Assembly: GCA_003155795.1 (NCBI GenBank)
Contig: PMEM01000019.1
Span: 149,981 to 183,557 of the forward strand
DNA from: Gemmatimonadota bacterium
GTDB taxonomy: Bacteria > Gemmatimonadota > Gemmatimonadetes > Gemmatimonadales > Gemmatimonadaceae
DNA: 33,577 bases
Reading direction: 5' to 3'
Each line of letters begins with the position of its first letter. Within the stretch, counting starts at the first letter, position 1. Under the pieces are notes generated by a model. That model was not told the origin of the DNA, ran no database searches, and worked only from the letters and a program-made list of their open reading frames with translations. Below, in pieces: positions 6,703 to 16,506 of the stretch. The translations under genes and the position numbers were made by a program.

Positions 6703-9018
6703 CTATTTCACGTATTCATGATAGAGCGACTGAGCAGCCGCGCCATTCATACCCTTCAAGACGGTTATTGCTGGTGTGCGTAACACGTTACGCCACGACT
6801 GCTGCGCCATCACCTCACGGGCGAGTGGCACTGCAGCGTCTCCGGCAACCTTGAGGTACGAAGCTAATGCAACCCCACGCACAATAGGCGACGCGTCGCT
6901 CCGGGCGATCGTCGTGAGTATCGAATCTGTTTCGGCCCCAGGGAAACCCGCGAGCGCGCCAGCTGCGGCCTGCCGTATCCGCGGATCGGAATCCCGACTG
7001 GCACCGTAAACTGCGGAGCGCGCCGTCGAGTCCGCCGCGAATGCCGTTAGTGCCTGGAGCGACTGACCGCGAACTGCCCAGAACCGATCGATCTCGGCGT
7101 CTCTCGCGATAGCGTGAGCAGCCGCCTCGTCGCCACGACGCATTTGCAGAAGCCTGATCGCTTCCGATCTACTCGCGACGTCGTCGCCATGTGTCAGCTG
7201 ATAGTCCAGCATGGCCGTCGAGCGTGGGAAGTCAGTGATGGCAAGCATCCAACTTCCCTTGTTCCACTCGATCGCTCGCGGCGCCGATGGCAGCGCAAGC
7301 GTTAGATCGCCCTTCCCGTCACGGACCTGCATGGTACCGCGAACGGGAGCACCGTCGGTCAGGGCCTCGACGTCCACGTCGGCATCGAAGTATCCGGTCA
7401 GCGAATCGCGTGGCTGGATCTCGTCTGCGTGAAGAGCAAGGCGACCGGTGGCCGCATCGTACCTGGACGAGACTCTGAAAACAGGAAAGCCAGCTCCGTA
7501 CACCCACTGATCGAAGAACCGCTTGAAGTTGCGCCCCGTCGTCTGCTCGAAGGCATCCTCCAGGTCCGCTGTGACGACATTGGCGTACATGTGCGAAATC
7601 GTATAGCGATGAATGGCGCTCCAGAAGACAGAATCGCCAAGCTGATGCCGCAGCATCTGCAGTACAGTCGCGCCCTTGGGATAGATGTGACCGCTGAAGA
7701 AGACTTCGATCGGATCGTTGACATACTTGTTGTAGACAATGGGGCGCCGATTCCGGCGATCGGCCGATATTGTCTGCTGCTCCGCGCCGAGTCTGTCCCA
7801 TGTGGCCTCGTCAACGCCGCGTGATTCCTCGCGATAGATCTGCTCCATGAACGTCGCCATGCCCTCGTTCAGCCATGCGTGCGACCAGTCGCGCGTCGTC
7901 AACAGATCGCCGAACCACTGATGACTCAATTCATGCGATACCAGGCCGTCGGCGTTGTACTGAGGATCAGCCCACGCAGGATGCAGTATGCCGTTGTCGG
8001 ATTGTGTCGTTGCAGTCACGCTTTCCATGCCACCAAAAACGAAATCCGGCGCCACGCTCTGGGCGTACTTTGCCCACGGATACGGAACCCCAATCTTGCG
8101 CGAGAACACATCGATTGCGTCAGGGGTTTTTGCAAAGCCGAGCTTCGCGGCCGCAACCGAATCCGGATACGTCCAGTATTCCACCGGTACATTGTGCCAG
8201 TGCTCGGTGAGCACGGTGTATTTCCCGGTGGTCACAACCATGAGATACGTGGAAGCTGGTTTATCGAGCGACCAGTTCCACTCCATGCCACCGTTCACAA
8301 GATGATTGCCGACGAGCCTTCCATTGGAAAGGGCTTTCTCATTCGAGTCAGTCACGACCGATATCTGCCAGGTAGTCTTGTCGTCCGGATGGTCGTAGGT
8401 GGGGAGCCAGTAGCGAGTCTCGATCGCCGCACCCGGTGTCCACAGATAGTGATTGCGGTCGATGAAATACACACCACGCTTGGGCCGAACGGTTTCATAA
8501 TCGATCACGAATGATGTACTGGCGCGTGCCGCGAGCGGGCGCCGCAGATGAACCGTGAGCTTCTCGCCGTCGTAGTCGAATTTGAGAGGCACCGAACCGG
8601 TTGTGGCGACACGCTTGATCGTCATCCCGACTGCGTCCAGCGGCACAACCGAGATAGCGTGATCCAACGCCGCAATCTTCAGAGTCGTCGAACCAACCAC
8701 TGCGTGGCGCGTCCAGTCGAATCGCACATGCACGGCCTGATTCTGAAGATCATACTCATGCGGCGGAAATACGTGCACGGTGCCTGCCGGCTCCGGCCCC
8801 CAGCTGATGAGCGCGGAATCCGCAAATGGCGGAATCGCATTGGTGTCATCCACGAGCCTTACATTCGGAATGATTCGGGGGGGCGTCGGCGCCGAAACTT
8901 CCGCATGCTGCTCCGCGGCAGGCACCGGGGTTGGAGTCGGCGTTGTACGCCCAGCACAGCCTGCTATCACGAGTGTGCCTGCGCCAAATACTACGGCCAA
9001 CGGATGAATCACGCGCAT
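6703..9018 (-). CDS. Lipoprotein M1-family aminopeptidase with C-terminal HEAT-like region
   Basis: Zinc metallopeptidase predicted to trim N-terminal residues from peptides outside the cytoplasm. The ATG at 9018 is preceded by GGAG and gives a lipoprotein signal with lipobox VIAGC (C21), so the protein should be membrane-anchored. An upstream GTG (9033) would add five residues. Family motifs are GGMES (329-333), the exopeptidase motif, and HELSH (362-366) with E385 in WLNEG, which complete the HExxH-X18-E zinc site. A YGAGFP-containing segment follows. The C-terminal ~200 residues (RSEAIRLLQMR, ARSAVYGAS, IRQAAAGALAGF) look like HEAT-type helical repeats, as in larger M1 enzymes. After the signal there is a Thr/Pro-rich linker. 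It is divergent from the pseudopilin gene (81 bp apart). Length is typical of M1 enzymes. Confidence 0.93.
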   Translation of the reverse strand: MRVIHPLAVVFGAGTLVIAGCAGRTTPTPTPVPAAEQHAEVSAPTPPRIIPNVRLVDDTNAIPPFADSALISWGPEPAGTVHVFPPHEYDLQNQAVHVRFDWTRHAVVGSTTLKIAALDHAISVVPLDAVGMTIKRVATTGSVPLKFDYDGEKLTVHLRRPLAARASTSFVIDYETVRPKRGVYFIDRNHYLWTPGAAIETRYWLPTYDHPDDKTTWQISVVTDSNEKALSNGRLVGNHLVNGGMEWNWSLDKPASTYLMVVTTGKYTVLTEHWHNVPVEYWTYPDSVAAAKLGFAKTPDAIDVFSRKIGVPYPWAKYAQSVAPDFVFGGMESVTATTQSDNGILHPAWADPQYNADGLVSHELSHQWFGDLLTTRDWSHAWLNEGMATFMEQIYREESRGVDEATWDRLGAEQQTISADRRNRRPIVYNKYVNDPIEVFFSGHIYPKGATVLQMLRHQLGDSVFWSAIHRYTISHMYANVVTADLEDAFEQTTGRNFKRFFDQWVYGAGFPVFRVSSRYDAATGRLALHADEIQPRDSLTGYFDADVDVEALTDGAPVRGTMQVRDGKGDLTLALPSAPRAIEWNKGSWMLAITDFPRSTAMLDYQLTHGDDVASRSEAIRLLQMRRGDEAAAHAIARDAEIDRFWAVRGQSLQALTAFAADSTARSAVYGASRDSDPRIRQAAAGALAGFPGAETDSILTTIARSDASPIVRGVALASYLKVAGDAAVPLAREVMAQQSWRNVLRTPAITVLKGMNGAAAQSLYHEYVK

Positions 9019-9098
9019 TGTTTCTCCAGGCACGTTTCGATACGAGAGAACGATAATCGATTCAGTTGCAACGGCGTCATCGCACTAATAATGCTCGC

Positions 9099-9554
9099 AT
9101 GCACCGACCGCGCCCTCTACCAGAGCGGCATCGCTCACGAGTGGGTTTCACACTGCTCGAGACGTTGCTCGTAGTGACGATAATAGCCCTGATAACGGGG
9201 GTCGCAATCCCGCGGACTCGATACCTCCTTGACGCGATCGCCGTCCGCGCTGCCTCCGAGGAGGTTGCGACTATCCTGCAATTCGCGCGTCACTCGGCTA
9301 TGACGCGCGGAGAAAGGATAAGCGTCGATATCGATTCCGCACCTGCACGAGTGACCATGCGAGCGGGTGGAGACACCATCCGGAGCCGGAATGAGAACGC
9401 CATTCACGGAGTCAAATTCAGAGTGACGCGGTCGGCGGTGGTCTACACGCAGCTAGGCATGGCGTTTGGCGTATCCAACCTGAGCGTCTTCGTCACACGA
9501 GGCGCGGCGGCGGAGACTGTGGTGGTGTCGCGACTCGGCCGGGTGAGACGGTGA
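9099..9554 (+). CDS. Type II pseudopilin/prepilin (GspH/FimT-like)
   Basis: 151-aa protein with a class III signal. A basic leader ends in RSRVG, then FTLLETLLVVTIIALITGVA forms the N-terminal membrane helix with the conserved Glu at +5. The mature part has the features of GspH/FimT minor pseudopilins: an ASEEVATILQFARHSAMTRG helix followed by a beta-rich domain. Such proteins are cut and methylated by PilD-type prepilin peptidase and join type II secretion pseudopili or type IV pilus tips. An in-frame TTG at 9066 is less likely than this ATG. No other secretion or pilus gene lies in the window, so it is an orphan here. The gene is followed by two copies of the hairpin repeat and a convergent helicase gene. 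Confidence 0.82.
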   Translation: MHRPRPLPERHRSRVGFTLLETLLVVTIIALITGVAIPRTRYLLDAIAVRAASEEVATILQFARHSAMTRGERISVDIDSAPARVTMRAGGDTIRSRNENAIHGVKFRVTRSAVVYTQLGMAFGVSNLSVFVTRGAAAETVVVSRLGRVRR

Positions 9555-9576
9555 ACGAGATCGAGTAGAATCCAGC

Positions 9577-9608
9577 CGTCATCCCCGCGAAAGCGGGGAT
9601 CCATTTTC
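9577..9608. repeat. Dispersed palindromic repeat, copy 1
   Basis: Core ATCCCCGC-GAAA-GCGGGGAT is a perfect 8-bp stem with a GAAA tetraloop, preceded by GTC and followed by CCATTTTC. It lies 23 nt past the pseudopilin stop. It resembles the widely dispersed dRS3/REP-like element known in Neisseria and other bacteria. The 27 nt from the core to CCATTTTC are identical in the copy at 19060. Confidence 0.85.
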
Positions 9609-9681
9609 AACCCGGCGTAACCAGGAACGAGGGCCGGCGACCGTCGCCGAATGTTGTGCAACACAGATCTCCGTCAACTAT

Positions 9682-9706
9682 GTCGTCCCCGCGAAAGCGG
9701 GGAGAC
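9682..9706. repeat. Dispersed palindromic repeat, copy 2
   Basis: TCCCCGC-GAAA-GCGGGGA (7-bp arms) lies just after the end of the convergent RhlE-like gene. It begins GTCGTCCCC like the 19060 copy but lacks the CCATTTTC tail and is followed by GAC, which can pair with the leading GTC. The two copies at 9577 and 9682 sit about 100 bp apart between convergent genes. Confidence 0.8.
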
Positions 9707-9708
9707 GG

Positions 9709-10875
<1,167 letters not shown>

Positions 10876-10890
10876 TTTGATACTATAAAC

Positions 10891-11748
10891 CTAACGGATC
10901 ATGGCCCGGATTGCCCCGATTACCGCCTCGGGTGCCTCCTCAGGGATCACATGGCCGCAGTTCTCGATGACCTTCAGGGTCGCGTTTGGGAGCACCTCGG
11001 CGTAGCGCCGCACCCACCTCCGTACCACCATATTGTCTCGTCCGCCGTCCAGGACCACGGTCGGCACCGAGATCTCGCCAAAGCCCCAGTCGGAGCCGGC
11101 GCTCCACTCGAAACAGTGCAGCAAAGTCCACATCGCACGGGCAAACGCGGGAAACTGGGTCGGAGCCCAGTACTCGTCGACGTCTCGACTGGTCGGTCGA
11201 TACAGCGAGCCGTATACCGCGGCAAAAACCAGCTCTATCATCCAGCGCCGGACGAGATGCGGCAGCAGCGACGACAGGAAGTTCGGTGTGAGCGATCTGA
11301 GAACGCGAAGATCCAGCTCCGTCCCAAATCCAGCTGGCGCCAGAAGCGCGAGCGCGCTCACCCGTTCCGGCGCGAGCACCGCTACGCGAGCGCAAATCGC
11401 GGCACCCATCGAATGACCCACGAGCACACAACGCGAGATGCCGAGCTCGTCCATCGACTTGACAACACATTCTGCCAGCGGGTCGAGCGTATAAGGTACG
11501 CGCGCTGTTGGCTTGCTGGACAATCCGTGACCGGGGAGATCCATCGCGACGGCTCGCATGCCAAGTTCTGCCAGCAATGGCATGAGCCTTCGGAACGAAT
11601 ACGCGGAACACGCCCAGCCGTGTACGCAAAAGACGACACGCTCCGCTGCAGGATCACCACAATCAATGACGCGAATGTTCAGCGCCACACCGGATACGCG
11701 TATCGAAAGGAAACTTTGCCTGAAGCGCGAATCACCCGCCGGAAACAT
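10891..11748 (-). CDS. Alpha/beta-fold hydrolase
   Basis: 285-aa predicted esterase-like hydrolase with no signal peptide. Visible elements are the oxyanion-hole HGWA (43-46), DLPGHG (70-75), the nucleophile elbow GHSMG (111-115, S113), a late acid in VVLDGGRDNMVV and the catalytic His in ENCGHVIPEE. A cap region lies between LLAPAGFG and the acid. The substrate cannot be inferred. I prefer the ATG at 11748, preceded by GGAAGAA. A TTG at 11796 would add 16 residues and overlap the upstream gene by 22 nt. The ATG lies in the loop of a perfect 10-bp hairpin that also buries the ribosome site. It follows the unknown 377-aa protein by 26 nt and precedes the RhlE-like gene by 15 nt, forming a likely three-gene operon. 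Confidence 0.82.
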   Translation of the reverse strand: MFPAGDSRFRQSFLSIRVSGVALNIRVIDCGDPAAERVVFCVHGWACSAYSFRRLMPLLAELGMRAVAMDLPGHGLSSKPTARVPYTLDPLAECVVKSMDELGISRCVLVGHSMGAAICARVAVLAPERVSALALLAPAGFGTELDLRVLRSLTPNFLSSLLPHLVRRWMIELVFAAVYGSLYRPTSRDVDEYWAPTQFPAFARAMWTLLHCFEWSAGSDWGFGEISVPTVVLDGGRDNMVVRRWVRRYAEVLPNATLKVIENCGHVIPEEAPEAVIGAIRAMIR

Positions 11749-11761
11749 TTCTTCCGGCGGG
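11735..11761 (-). promoter_or_regulatory. Hairpin enclosing the hydrolase start codon
   Basis: In the minus-strand RNA CCCGCCGGAA and UUCCGGCGGG pair perfectly over 10 bp, with the AUG (11748-11746) in the 7-nt loop and the GGAA part of the ribosome site in the stem. This could limit translation of the hydrolase unless upstream translation or a factor opens it. If the upstream TTG is used, the region is simply coding. Confidence 0.5.
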
Positions 11762-11774
11762 ATGCGTCCAGGAA

Positions 11775-12908
11775 TCAGACCAGCTTGATTTGCCAACCCA
11801 GCAGCCGAGCGATCAGTCCGATTCTGAACGTCACGTCACTCCAGCGTGCATCGCCCTCGAGATCCGATTCGAGTGGAAACTTGGGCCAAGCATACGGATT
11901 GGTCGTTCCTGGGAGCATCGTCCCCTTGTTGTGAGGACGCCACACGCGATCACGCCCGCAATCATCCACGAAGCGCTCAAACAATTTGAGCCACGTCTCG
12001 TTCCGTTTGAGGAAGCCAAGCCGAGCCATGATTTCGAGCCACGTCAGCGCAAATGGGATGTCGGATTCTACCACGTTCTTGTTGTGGAGCTGATCGCCCA
12101 TCACAAGGTGCGGCTGTGCGATGATCTCCTTGCCATACATCTGCACCGCTTCCTGCGTCGGCTTTGGCAGCGACAGATACTCGTAGAGTCGCTCCATCTC
12201 CGGATAGTGCTCGCTCCGGAAAATCGGCATCTGTGAAACCGTCATGAGCACAAAGACCGACGGTGGCGACGCATTTTCGGCGAGTACGTGTCGATTGCCG
12301 ATGCGCACCCACGGCTTCTCAGCGAGCGGAGAATCCAGAAATGCGTCGATGCGTTCTACGGCGCGCCGTGCCGCGCCGCGAAGACGTGGATCTGATTCGT
12401 AACCGGCGTGCGCGAGTGCGGCAGACGACGCCTCGCGCAATATCTGGCGACCGCGCAGCGCGATGTCAGGTCGCTTGGCCCCCGCGCGCAGTTCGTACAG
12501 ATAGTGCGGGTCGGTATCTTCGGAGAGAAGTCGGAAGAGCGGCCTGCGAGCCTGCGCGAGAGGCGGAGAGTCGCGATCCCATCCGTACTCAAGCAGCCGC
12601 TCCACGGCCGGAATCGTTCCAAGGCCGGTTACGCCTCCCTTGCCCGCCTTCGGGAGAGAAAGCATTCGACCGCCCCACGTGCCATCCAGCGACTGCGATA
12701 CTGCAATCTGCAGCGCGTACGGTGACGCAAGCGCAAGCGTCTCCAGGTTCTGACTGGTTGGAAGCTGTGCAACGTCTATGAATGACCGATATTGAATCGG
12801 CGGGGCTGCATGGTCAAGCAACCAGTTAAGCGGAAACTCAAGAGTCGGTTCGCTGGATTCTGGCGAAGTAGCTTCGGCTTCCTGGGCGGCGGACGTCGGC
12901 TCGGCCAT
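11775..12908 (-). CDS. Unknown helical protein, possibly terpenoid-cyclase-like toroid
   Basis: 377 aa with no signal peptide or membrane segment. The first ~20 residues are acidic and Ser/Ala-rich (EAEATSPESSEP). The rest is helix-rich, with segments such as SQSLDGTWGGRML, GTIPAVERLLEYGWD and SDPRLRGAARRAVERIDAFL. These recall the alpha/alpha toroid of squalene/prenyltransferase repeat proteins, but I see no catalytic DxDD motif. A GxWGG-type element plus repeated helices is weak evidence, so this is inference only. Several Trp/Pro-rich motifs (WRPHNKGTMLPG, TNPYAWPKFPLE) near the C-terminus look conserved. It is the first gene of a run with the alpha/beta hydrolase (26-nt gap, or overlap if that gene starts at its TTG). 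Function unassigned. Confidence 0.72.
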   Translation of the reverse strand: MAEPTSAAQEAEATSPESSEPTLEFPLNWLLDHAAPPIQYRSFIDVAQLPTSQNLETLALASPYALQIAVSQSLDGTWGGRMLSLPKAGKGGVTGLGTIPAVERLLEYGWDRDSPPLAQARRPLFRLLSEDTDPHYLYELRAGAKRPDIALRGRQILREASSAALAHAGYESDPRLRGAARRAVERIDAFLDSPLAEKPWVRIGNRHVLAENASPPSVFVLMTVSQMPIFRSEHYPEMERLYEYLSLPKPTQEAVQMYGKEIIAQPHLVMGDQLHNKNVVESDIPFALTWLEIMARLGFLKRNETWLKLFERFVDDCGRDRVWRPHNKGTMLPGTTNPYAWPKFPLESDLEGDARWSDVTFRIGLIARLLGWQIKLV

Positions 12909-13132
12909 ACGCGTTCACGATTTTAGGTTTGCGGCCGTGGTTCGACCGGTCATTTCTGCACGAAAAGTCCGAAGAATTCACGCCGTTGTGTTGGCGGCCG
13001 GCTGGTGCCGTATCATGGGCATCAAATCTCCAGACACATCCCGCGCGGCAATTATAGCGCTTATTTTCGCAAATACTAGGGGGTGGTGGTCTATCTCGTT
13101 GCCCGACAAAGACTTACACCATTGTAAAGATA

Positions 13133-14284
13133 CTACCGGGCCTCCAACGCCTGGATTGTATAGCTACTACCCGGGTTCCACAAAATCCAGCTGTAAAATC
13201 CGTTGTCATAACCGGCTTTTATCTGAGCACGGACCTGTTCAGCGCCATAGGCCGGCGGTCCGAGCGTGAAGTCCTGATACCACGGAACCACTTTCGCAGC
13301 ACCACTGATACCAGCACTTCGCCTCTTCACATCCTTGAGCGCGCGATCGATCGTTGCGTATGGATGAGCGTTGGGATTGCCGAGTCCATACGTGCCTGGC
13401 GCGAAGTGGGACGGATAAACCATGGGCAGCACTTCGTCAGCGCGATCGATGAACATCTCCCATCGTTGACCGATTCCCATATCCGTAGTGTCCGTCGCAG
13501 TCAATCCGAACACATCGATCGTCATCGGCATGCCAGTGGATCTGAGCGAATCACGAACGACGCCGAGCTGATCTCGAATAACCTGCGCGCGCGTGCGACC
13601 GTGTTCCAGCGGAAATGTTGCTTCGCGAATCAGGCGCGAGTCGTCGGGGAAGCGCACGTAGTCGAACTGCACGGCACTGAATCCGACTGCGTGCGCTTCA
13701 CGTGCGAGATCGATTGCATACTGCCAAACAGCGGGTTGAGTTGGATCGAGCCACGGATGTCCACTCCTGTCCAGCCACGGCTTGCCATCCTGACGACGTT
13801 TGATCGCCCATTCCAGTTTCTTGCCAGCGAGCAGCGGATCCTTCGCGACGACTATGCGCGCAATCGGATAGATGTGCAGCGCGCGCATGGAATCGAGCAA
13901 CGCCGTGAGTCGTCGCGTTGACATCGGCCGGTTCGTATCCGCGCCGATCGCCGCTGCGAGCGGTACTCGTGACCTGTACAGAACGAGACCGCGATCGTCC
14001 TTCACATCGATTACCAGAGCATTTATCTCGGTACGTCCAGCGACGTCGATCAATTTCCAGATCTTGTTGCCGATTGCGGCCCAGCGATTCACATACAGGC
14101 CGCGCAACGTATCCGGCCGCGCAACGTAAGTCACTGGCAACGCAGAATCGACGGGTGCTTCGACGATCACCGGCGCAAATCGATGCGACGGCGATGCAGT
14201 CGCAACCGCTGGCCTGGCACTGTCGCCGCACGCCGCAAGCACCAGCACTGCGGCGAGTGCACACGCGCGTGTTGTTCTGCGCAT
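13133..14284 (-). CDS. Lipoprotein, DUF4015 (putative glycoside hydrolase)
   Basis: 383-aa predicted lipoprotein starting at the ATG at 14284. MRRTTRACALAAVLVLAACG gives a lipobox with Cys19. The frame stays open for 80 more residues upstream, but those lack a signal and mostly overlap the kinase 3' end. The body matches the DUF4015 TIM-barrel family: GLYVNRWAA, NALVIDVKDDRG at strand 1, PIARIVVAKDP, FSAVQFDYVRFPDD and VLPMVYPSHF, ending in a YSWILWNPGSSY strand. The family is annotated as putative glycoside hydrolases acting outside the cytoplasm. The glycan substrate is unknown, and catalytic residues are only suggested by the conserved Asp/Arg in DYVRFPDD. It follows the Ser/Thr kinase gene by 64 nt on the same strand and is probably cotranscribed. 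Confidence 0.83.
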   Translation of the reverse strand: MRRTTRACALAAVLVLAACGDSARPAVATASPSHRFAPVIVEAPVDSALPVTYVARPDTLRGLYVNRWAAIGNKIWKLIDVAGRTEINALVIDVKDDRGLVLYRSRVPLAAAIGADTNRPMSTRRLTALLDSMRALHIYPIARIVVAKDPLLAGKKLEWAIKRRQDGKPWLDRSGHPWLDPTQPAVWQYAIDLAREAHAVGFSAVQFDYVRFPDDSRLIREATFPLEHGRTRAQVIRDQLGVVRDSLRSTGMPMTIDVFGLTATDTTDMGIGQRWEMFIDRADEVLPMVYPSHFAPGTYGLGNPNAHPYATIDRALKDVKRRSAGISGAAKVVPWYQDFTLGPPAYGAEQVRAQIKAGYDNGFYSWILWNPGSSYTIQALEAR

Positions 14285-14348
14285 GATTACAGTTCCGAAT
14301 TTTCGCTTTACCTGCGCAGTCAGCGAGTCAACGGCGCAGCAGCGCCGC

Positions 14349-16307
14349 TCAGTTATCACGCCGTAGAACTCTCGCCATTTCATCCTGCGCGTACAACACG
14401 GCGTCAACTTCCTTGCCGATGGCGACAGCCTGCTCCGCGACCTGCGTGACGCTGTCGTACGACCTTGTTCCCGTCGACAGGCGTCCGACGTCCATGCGCA
14501 ATTGACGCATCGCCGAGATCGCACGATTCAACTTTTCATCTGCGGCGGCACGACGCGTACGCATTTCGCGCAACGATACACGTTGACGGCGAAGCTGCAC
14601 CAATCGCCGCACTCGTCCCTCGCTGGCATCTTCCTCAAGAGGGTTTGCTTCCGCTTCGAGTTCGTTGATCTCGCGCTCTATTGCTTCACCCATTCCGGGC
14701 ACATTGGCGCGGTCCATGTTGTCGATCGCCGTAGCAAGCTGTTCGATCCGGACGTACAGTGAATCGGCCGACGAAGCAACGTCCGGAACGAGCCGGCGCT
14801 CCTCGTCGGGTAGCGTGTTCATCATCCGCTGTATGTCGGCCCGCGCTGATGCAGCTTCCTGCACGGCTGGGAATCGCGCCGCAACTTCCGGGGAGATCGG
14901 GTGATCGAATCCGGTGAGACCTTGCGTCGCCCCGCCCTGCATCGTGCCGGGCATCGGAGAAAAGCTCGTGAGGCCACTGCCGTCGCGCATGCGCGCGCGA
15001 AGTCGCTCGCGCGCAATCTCCCGCTTCTGGGGATCGAACAGTGCGCGCGCATCATCGATGCGCTCGTTTACTACATCTGCAAATAGTGCATCGCGTGGTT
15101 GACGGAACACGTCGCGCCAGTCGTACCCGCGATTCCACAACTTGGAATAGCCCACGGCAATAGTGGCACCCCAAATTGCATCAATGAAGAAGAAAGAGTG
15201 ATCCCCAAATATTCCGAGCGGTATGAAGGCGGCGCTCACTGCCAGCCAGGTGATAACCTTCTTGCGATACGTTCGCACCGCCGGAGCTTCCCATCGCGCC
15301 ATCTCGACGCCGCGCGACGGATTGTACATCGGCCGCACCGGTGTCGGATTACGCGCCATTGTTGAACGCTGCGAACCTTCCGGCTGCCGCGGCTGATAGG
15401 GAGAGCTGGTCGGAATACCAATCGTCGACTGCGGCCGGCCGTTCAGCGCGTCAACCATCGCGGATGCGGTCGGGAATCTCTCGCTCGGCTCCTTCGCCAT
15501 GCAGCGCATGATTATCGCAGCCAGATCTTCCGGAACACCCGCTACACGCTCGCTGATCGGGCGTGGCTGTTCGGTGAGGTGTTTCACGAACATGCCCGGG
15601 GTATTCGAAGCGACAAACGGCAAATCGCCGGATAACATCTGATAGCCGACGATGCCAAGTGAATAGATGTCGCTTCTGCCGTCGACACTACGATCACCAG
15701 CACACTGCTCCGGCGACATGTACGCCGGAGTTCCAATGGCGAGTCCGGTCGTAGTAAGCCGCGTGTCGTTGCCCTCACTCACTGCGCGCGCAATACCGAA
15801 ATCGGTAACCATCGCGCGTCCGGTATCAGTATCTAGCAGAATGTTGTCGGGCTTGATGTCGCGATGCACCACGTTGCGCGCATTTGCATAGGCCAACGCA
15901 TCCGCCACTTCACAAAGGATCCGGCGCACTTCGTCGACGCCCATCGGTCCGTTCTGGCGGAGACGCTGCGCGATCGTGTCACCGTTCACGTAGCCCATGA
16001 TGAAGAAGACGAGATTGTCGGCTTCCTCTACGGTGTATATGGGGACGATGGACGGGTGACTCAGTTGCGCGGATGTTTCCGCCTCGCGCAAAAAGCGCGA
16101 ACGAATGTCCGGGCGATATGCCAGATCAGGCGGAAGTAGCTTGACTGCTACGAGTCGCTTAAGGCGGCGGTCGCGCGCACGGTAAACAATGCCCATGCCG
16201 CCGCGGCCAATTTCCTTGTCCAACTCATAGTTAGCCTCCAGCACGCGGCCTAGCTGTGCGCGGAGCGCATCATCAGGCCGGTTTGGCAGACCTTCGGGCT
16301 CGGTCAT
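14349..16307 (-). CDS. Membrane Ser/Thr protein kinase (Hanks type) with coiled-coil tail
   Basis: 652-aa eukaryotic-like kinase with the catalytic domain at about 27-290: GRGGMG glycine loop (34-39), K56 (VAVKLL), HRDIKPDN (148-155), DFG (169-171), activation segment with TTTG and GTPAYMSPEQ (192-201). After a disordered Pro/Ser-rich linker come two hydrophobic segments (about 351-368 and 371-388) with basic RKK before the first, so both ends should be cytoplasmic. The C-terminal third is Arg/Glu-rich with long heptad-like helices (LRARMRDGS, REINELEAEANPLEEDASEG, VSLREMRTRRAAADEKLNRAI), probably coiled coil. There are no PASTA repeats, so the input signal is not cell-wall binding. It is divergent from lon across about 200 bp and upstream of the DUF4015 lipoprotein gene. 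Confidence 0.92.
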   Translation of the reverse strand: MTEPEGLPNRPDDALRAQLGRVLEANYELDKEIGRGGMGIVYRARDRRLKRLVAVKLLPPDLAYRPDIRSRFLREAETSAQLSHPSIVPIYTVEEADNLVFFIMGYVNGDTIAQRLRQNGPMGVDEVRRILCEVADALAYANARNVVHRDIKPDNILLDTDTGRAMVTDFGIARAVSEGNDTRLTTTGLAIGTPAYMSPEQCAGDRSVDGRSDIYSLGIVGYQMLSGDLPFVASNTPGMFVKHLTEQPRPISERVAGVPEDLAAIIMRCMAKEPSERFPTASAMVDALNGRPQSTIGIPTSSPYQPRQPEGSQRSTMARNPTPVRPMYNPSRGVEMARWEAPAVRTYRKKVITWLAVSAAFIPLGIFGDHSFFFIDAIWGATIAVGYSKLWNRGYDWRDVFRQPRDALFADVVNERIDDARALFDPQKREIARERLRARMRDGSGLTSFSPMPGTMQGGATQGLTGFDHPISPEVAARFPAVQEAASARADIQRMMNTLPDEERRLVPDVASSADSLYVRIEQLATAIDNMDRANVPGMGEAIEREINELEAEANPLEEDASEGRVRRLVQLRRQRVSLREMRTRRAAADEKLNRAISAMRQLRMDVGRLSTGTRSYDSVTQVAEQAVAIGKEVDAVLYAQDEMARVLRRDN

Positions 16308-16506
16308 CCGTCAGACCGGCATGCTACCATAAAGAAACCTGCCGTGCTGGCGTGGAACTTGGAGCGCGGAATATGCAATTTAGCGTCATTGGAGCGGTTG
16401 CGTTTTAGACACGCGGCGCGGCCCACGGTTTGCGCGACTATGCGATTCGCTGGATTCACCGATGTTCGTAATAGTGGCGCCCCACCAAGATTCCGACAAT
16501 ACCATC

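Noticed and set aside
9577..9706. Two similar repeats about 100 bp apart considered as a CRISPR remnant
   Set aside because: The repeats are hairpin elements of unequal length with only one interval between them, no cas genes nearby, and a third copy 9 kb away.
13051..13056. Perfect TATAAT on the minus strand upstream of the 377-aa gene
   Set aside because: No acceptable -35 sequence was found 16-18 bp upstream, and it lies about 140 nt from the start. A promoter is possible but not supported enough to list.
14285..14524. Upstream 80-codon extension of the DUF4015 lipoprotein frame
   Set aside because: The extension would bury the lipoprotein signal and lies mainly over the kinase gene. The ATG at 14284 gives a normal lipobox.
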